From: Saprospiraceae bacterium
GTDB lineage: Bacteria > Bacteroidota > Bacteroidia > Chitinophagales > Saprospiraceae
Direction: 5' to 3'
DNA: 37,099 nt
Assembly: GCA_024103005.1 (NCBI GenBank)
Contig: JAGFJA010000052.1
Location: forward strand, 1-37,099
Position numbers and translations under genes: made by a program. Below the pieces are notes generated by a model. That model was not told where the DNA came from. It did no database searches and worked only from the letters and a program-made list of their open reading frames with translations. This document shows, piece by piece, positions 34,466 to 37,099 of this stretch; positions within the stretch are counted from its first letter, which is position 1, and every line of letters starts with the position of its first letter.

Positions 34466-35272
34466 TTATTTTACTCCAAGTACAGCCGGATTTATTCCCA
34501 TGCTGGAGAAACCTCCGTCATGGAAGAGGTTCTGCATGGTCACGTACCTTGTCAGGTCACTGAATAGCGTGATGCAATAGTCAGCAAAAGCATCAGCACC
34601 TGCATTGCCAAGTGGGGACATGGTATCTGCGTAGGAGAAAAAGTCGAGGAATCCCTTTACTCCACTACCGGCTGTCGTCTTGGTTGGAGATTGTGAAATG
34701 GTATTTATCCGTACCTTATTTCTTGTACCGAAATGATATCCGAAGTTGCGTGAAATAGATTCCAACAGGGCTTTTGCGTCAGCCATCTCATTATAGTCAG
34801 GGAAGATTCTTTGTGCTGCTATATAGGTAAGTGCAACGATGGATCCCCAGTCATTAACAGCATCTTTCGTATATAATTCATGCAGGATACGGTGAAATGA
34901 TATAGCGGATATGTCGAGTGTTTTGTGCATGAAGTCGTAATTAAGATCAGTATAATGCTTCTCTTTACGCATATTGAGCGACATACCGATGGAGTGGAGT
35001 ACAAAGTCAAATTTTCCTCCGAAGTGCTCCATACTTTTATCTATGAGGGTCGCAATTTCCTCATTGGAGGTGGCATCAGCCGGAATTACGGGTGCATTGA
35101 TTTTTTCTGAAAGTGCATTTATTTGTCCAAAACGAAGTGCTACAGGTGCATTTGTCAATACTATGGAAGCGCCTTCTTCATGAGCTTTCTCGGCGACTTT
35201 CCAGGCCAGCGAATGCTCGTCCAGTGCACCGAAAATGATCCCCTTTTTACCCTTTAATAATCCGTTTGACAT
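34466..35272 (-). CDS. fabI: enoyl-[acyl-carrier-protein] reductase (NADH)
   Basis: This 268-residue short-chain dehydrogenase is of the FabI type. The cofactor loop is GALDEHSLAW (15-24), a FabI form of the glycine motif. The catalytic pair is Tyr160-x6-Lys167 (YNEMADAK), with Tyr150 ten residues earlier as in other FabI proteins. VLHSIGMS and the SQSPTKTTAGSGVKGF loop, which closes over the substrate, are also present. It performs the last reduction of each fatty-acid elongation cycle. It lies 29 bp after recN on the same strand, probably co-transcribed. Confidence 0.96.
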   Translation of the reverse strand: MSNGLLKGKKGIIFGALDEHSLAWKVAEKAHEEGASIVLTNAPVALRFGQINALSEKINAPVIPADATSNEEIATLIDKSMEHFGGKFDFVLHSIGMSLNMRKEKHYTDLNYDFMHKTLDISAISFHRILHELYTKDAVNDWGSIVALTYIAAQRIFPDYNEMADAKALLESISRNFGYHFGTRNKVRINTISQSPTKTTAGSGVKGFLDFFSYADTMSPLGNAGADAFADYCITLFSDLTRYVTMQNLFHDGGFSSMGINPAVLGVK

Positions 35273-35301
35273 AACTTATAATTTTACATTTAACTAATTA
35301 A

Positions 35302-36957
35302 TCATTTATTGAGCAGCTCTTTTGCATTTTCTATAGCTGCTTTGCTGGGTGGCTTGGTAGAAAGCATAATGGCAATATTTTCTATTCTTTCATCCAAAGA
35401 TAATTCCTTAATCTGAGTTATTGTTTTATCTCCGGTATTTTCTTTATAGACAAATAAATGTTTATCCGCTTTAGAAGCCAGTTGGGGAGAATGTGTGATG
35501 GCGATCAACTGGTGTTCTGCGGCCATTTTTTGCATGATACCCGCCATTTTAAGTGCAATCTCGCCGCCCAGTCCTGTATCTACCTCGTCAAAAATCAGTG
35601 AAGGTAGTGGAATAGCCGCTGCTACCAGCGATTTGACGGAAAGAGTCAGACGAGATATTTCTCCTCCGGAGGCAACATCACGGATAGGCGATGGCTTGGT
35701 GCCTTTATTCGCTGTGAATAAAAACTGAAGTTGGTCGCGCCCTGTCGGAGTGATGTCTGATGCTTGTTCAATTGCAACCACAAAAGTGGCATAGGGCATT
35801 CCAAGTTCATGAAGCAGGTCCGTCATGGTATCGACAAAAGGAGTAATGTGCTTTTTTCTTTCAGTTGTCAGGGAGTCAGCCAGACTGTTGAGTTCCTGCT
35901 CATATTGTTTCAGCTCCTTACTGACTCGGATAATGTCATCATCTACCTGTGAGAATTCGCCCATTTTACTTTCGATATCTTCCCGAAGCTGCAAGAGCCC
36001 CGATACGGAGGTTACCTGATGTTTACTTTGGAGTGAATACAGAGCATCAAGCGTATCTCTTATTTCAGCGGCACGAGCTTCTTCTATAAAGGTATTTTCT
36101 GCCATTCGATTGATATCTTCCGCCAGTTCACGGAGTTCGATTTTGGAGGATTGCAGCCTTTCAAAAACTTCTTTTAGAGAGGACGATACTTGTGCAAGGG
36201 GCTTAAAACCATTTATGATATCTTCTAATGCGGAAACAATACTACGTTCATCTTCATATATACCCTTGTAGGCTGCGTCCGCGGTTATTTTTATAGCTTC
36301 GGCGTGCCGGATCATATTGAGCTCACCTTCAAGAGCTTCCTGATCAATGTCGTGAAGGTCTAATCCAGAAAGTTCATTGAGCTGATAAGCCAGATAATCT
36401 TTCTCTCTGATAGACTGACGCCTTGATTCTTCCAGTTCCTCCAACTCTTTGGACAGACCGGTAAATTTTCGGAACATCGTGCTGTATCGCTGTACCAGTG
36501 ATTTATTGCCGCAGAAGGCATCAAAGAGGTTGAGTTGATAGGCAGGTTTTTGAATGTCGTATAAACTAAACTGTTGGTGGATATCGACAAGGCGACCGGT
36601 GAGCTCTTGCAGCTGGGTCAGATTAACGGGGGTATCATTGATAAACACCCTGTTTTTGCCTGCCGGTTGAATTTCGCGACGGATAAGTGTGTGATCCTCA
36701 TAGTCGAGGTCATTGTCTGCAAACCATGATTGAAGGTCATAACTGCCTATTTCAAAGGCTGCTTCAATGATGCATTTTTCTGTTGAATTAAAAAAAGTTT
36801 TACTGTCTGCTCTATTGCCGAGAATAAGACCTAAGGCTCCCAACAAGATGGATTTTCCGGCTCCGGTTTCACCGGTTATGATGTTAAAATGCGGATCAAA
36901 GTCTATGCTGACTTCATCGATGATGGCATAATTCTTGACCCGGATGTGTTTAAGCAT
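35302..36957 (-). CDS. recN: DNA repair ATPase RecN
   Basis: This 551-residue SMC-like protein is of usual RecN length. The N-terminal head has MLKHIRVKNYAIID and Walker A GETGAGKS (29-36). Long coiled coils cover about 150-370 with a hinge-like break. The C-terminal head has the ABC signature in VASGGEISRLTLSVK and the Walker B IFDEVDTGLGG, then ITHSPQLA. It acts in double-strand break repair, binding single-stranded ends and helping RecA. It is upstream of fabI. The 36958-37099 end of the window shows no feature I can name. Confidence 0.96.
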   Translation of the reverse strand: MLKHIRVKNYAIIDEVSIDFDPHFNIITGETGAGKSILLGALGLILGNRADSKTFFNSTEKCIIEAAFEIGSYDLQSWFADNDLDYEDHTLIRREIQPAGKNRVFINDTPVNLTQLQELTGRLVDIHQQFSLYDIQKPAYQLNLFDAFCGNKSLVQRYSTMFRKFTGLSKELEELEESRRQSIREKDYLAYQLNELSGLDLHDIDQEALEGELNMIRHAEAIKITADAAYKGIYEDERSIVSALEDIINGFKPLAQVSSSLKEVFERLQSSKIELRELAEDINRMAENTFIEEARAAEIRDTLDALYSLQSKHQVTSVSGLLQLREDIESKMGEFSQVDDDIIRVSKELKQYEQELNSLADSLTTERKKHITPFVDTMTDLLHELGMPYATFVVAIEQASDITPTGRDQLQFLFTANKGTKPSPIRDVASGGEISRLTLSVKSLVAAAIPLPSLIFDEVDTGLGGEIALKMAGIMQKMAAEHQLIAITHSPQLASKADKHLFVYKENTGDKTITQIKELSLDERIENIAIMLSTKPPSKAAIENAKELLNK

Positions 36958-37099
36958 AAAATTTCAGATGCTGATTGTCGGGCGAAGTTAATGAAAAGTA
37001 TCGTCAACCAATACCATATAGATTATGATTGCTTTTTCTCTTAGGTAAGTGCTGAATTGAAGGAAATTTTTTGGACATACGAGTAATTAAGCCTTCGAA

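Overview
The window looks like a chromosomal segment of a Bacteroidota bacterium, possibly from the Saprospiria/Chitinophagia side of the phylum (lineage is an inference). The evidence is three secreted proteins with type IX secretion (T9SS) C-terminal sorting domains, promoters of the TTTG-N19-21-TAnnTTTG type, few visible Shine-Dalgarno sequences, AT-rich spacers, and a DUF2480 protein. Most genes are housekeeping genes. No tRNA, rRNA, CRISPR array, intact IS element or prophage is visible.

Layout. 0-4.2 kb: a thioredoxin-fold protein, a large secreted HEXXH metalloprotease with a strong terminator behind it, and a small membrane protein. 4.3-4.4 kb: a scrap of an IS3-type transposase. 4.5-6.9 kb: a minus-strand three-gene operon of an MbnP-like copper protein, a di-heme peroxidase (MbnH/MauG-like) lipoprotein and a group III truncated hemoglobin. 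7.1-10.3 kb: an AhpD-like protein, a UvrD/PcrA helicase and a GyrI-like protein. 10.4-15.1 kb: thrA-thrB-thrC for threonine synthesis. 15.1-17.1 kb: an alpha/beta hydrolase and heme A synthase. 17.1-17.6 kb: an AT-rich gap with a DnaA-box cluster. 17.6-19.3 kb: dtd, a MazG-like hydrolase and an FkbM methyltransferase. 20.4-25.2 kb: the cell-shape operon mreB-mreC-mreD-pbp2-folA. 29.3-25.3 kb (minus): hutH-scpB-DUF2480-panC-lipoprotein. 29.4-34.4 kb: a CAP-domain protein, a membrane protein, a DUF1080 protein, a T9SS beta-helix protein and a methyltransferase. 37.0-34.5 kb (minus): recN-fabI.

The most important non-coding signal is replication related. The spacer between ctaA and dtd (17065-17605) holds four exact TTATNCACA DnaA boxes and several one-mismatch boxes in very AT-rich DNA. 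Two parS-like centromere sites lie 2.5 and 7 kb away: TGTTCCACGTGAAACA at 10289-10304 and a perfect 14-bp palindrome inside thrC at 14762-14775. Genes diverge from the spacer. On the right side G exceeds C on the + strand in sampled stretches even where the genes lie on the minus strand. Together these make the spacer a good candidate for the chromosomal origin (oriC), with no dnaA in the window.

The most interesting protein system is the MbnP/MbnH-like pair. It is known from methanobactin operons, where MbnH converts a tryptophan of MbnP to kynurenine to build a copper site. Here the MbnP-like partner carries a T9SS sorting domain, the peroxidase is a predicted lipoprotein, and a truncated hemoglobin is translationally coupled behind them.
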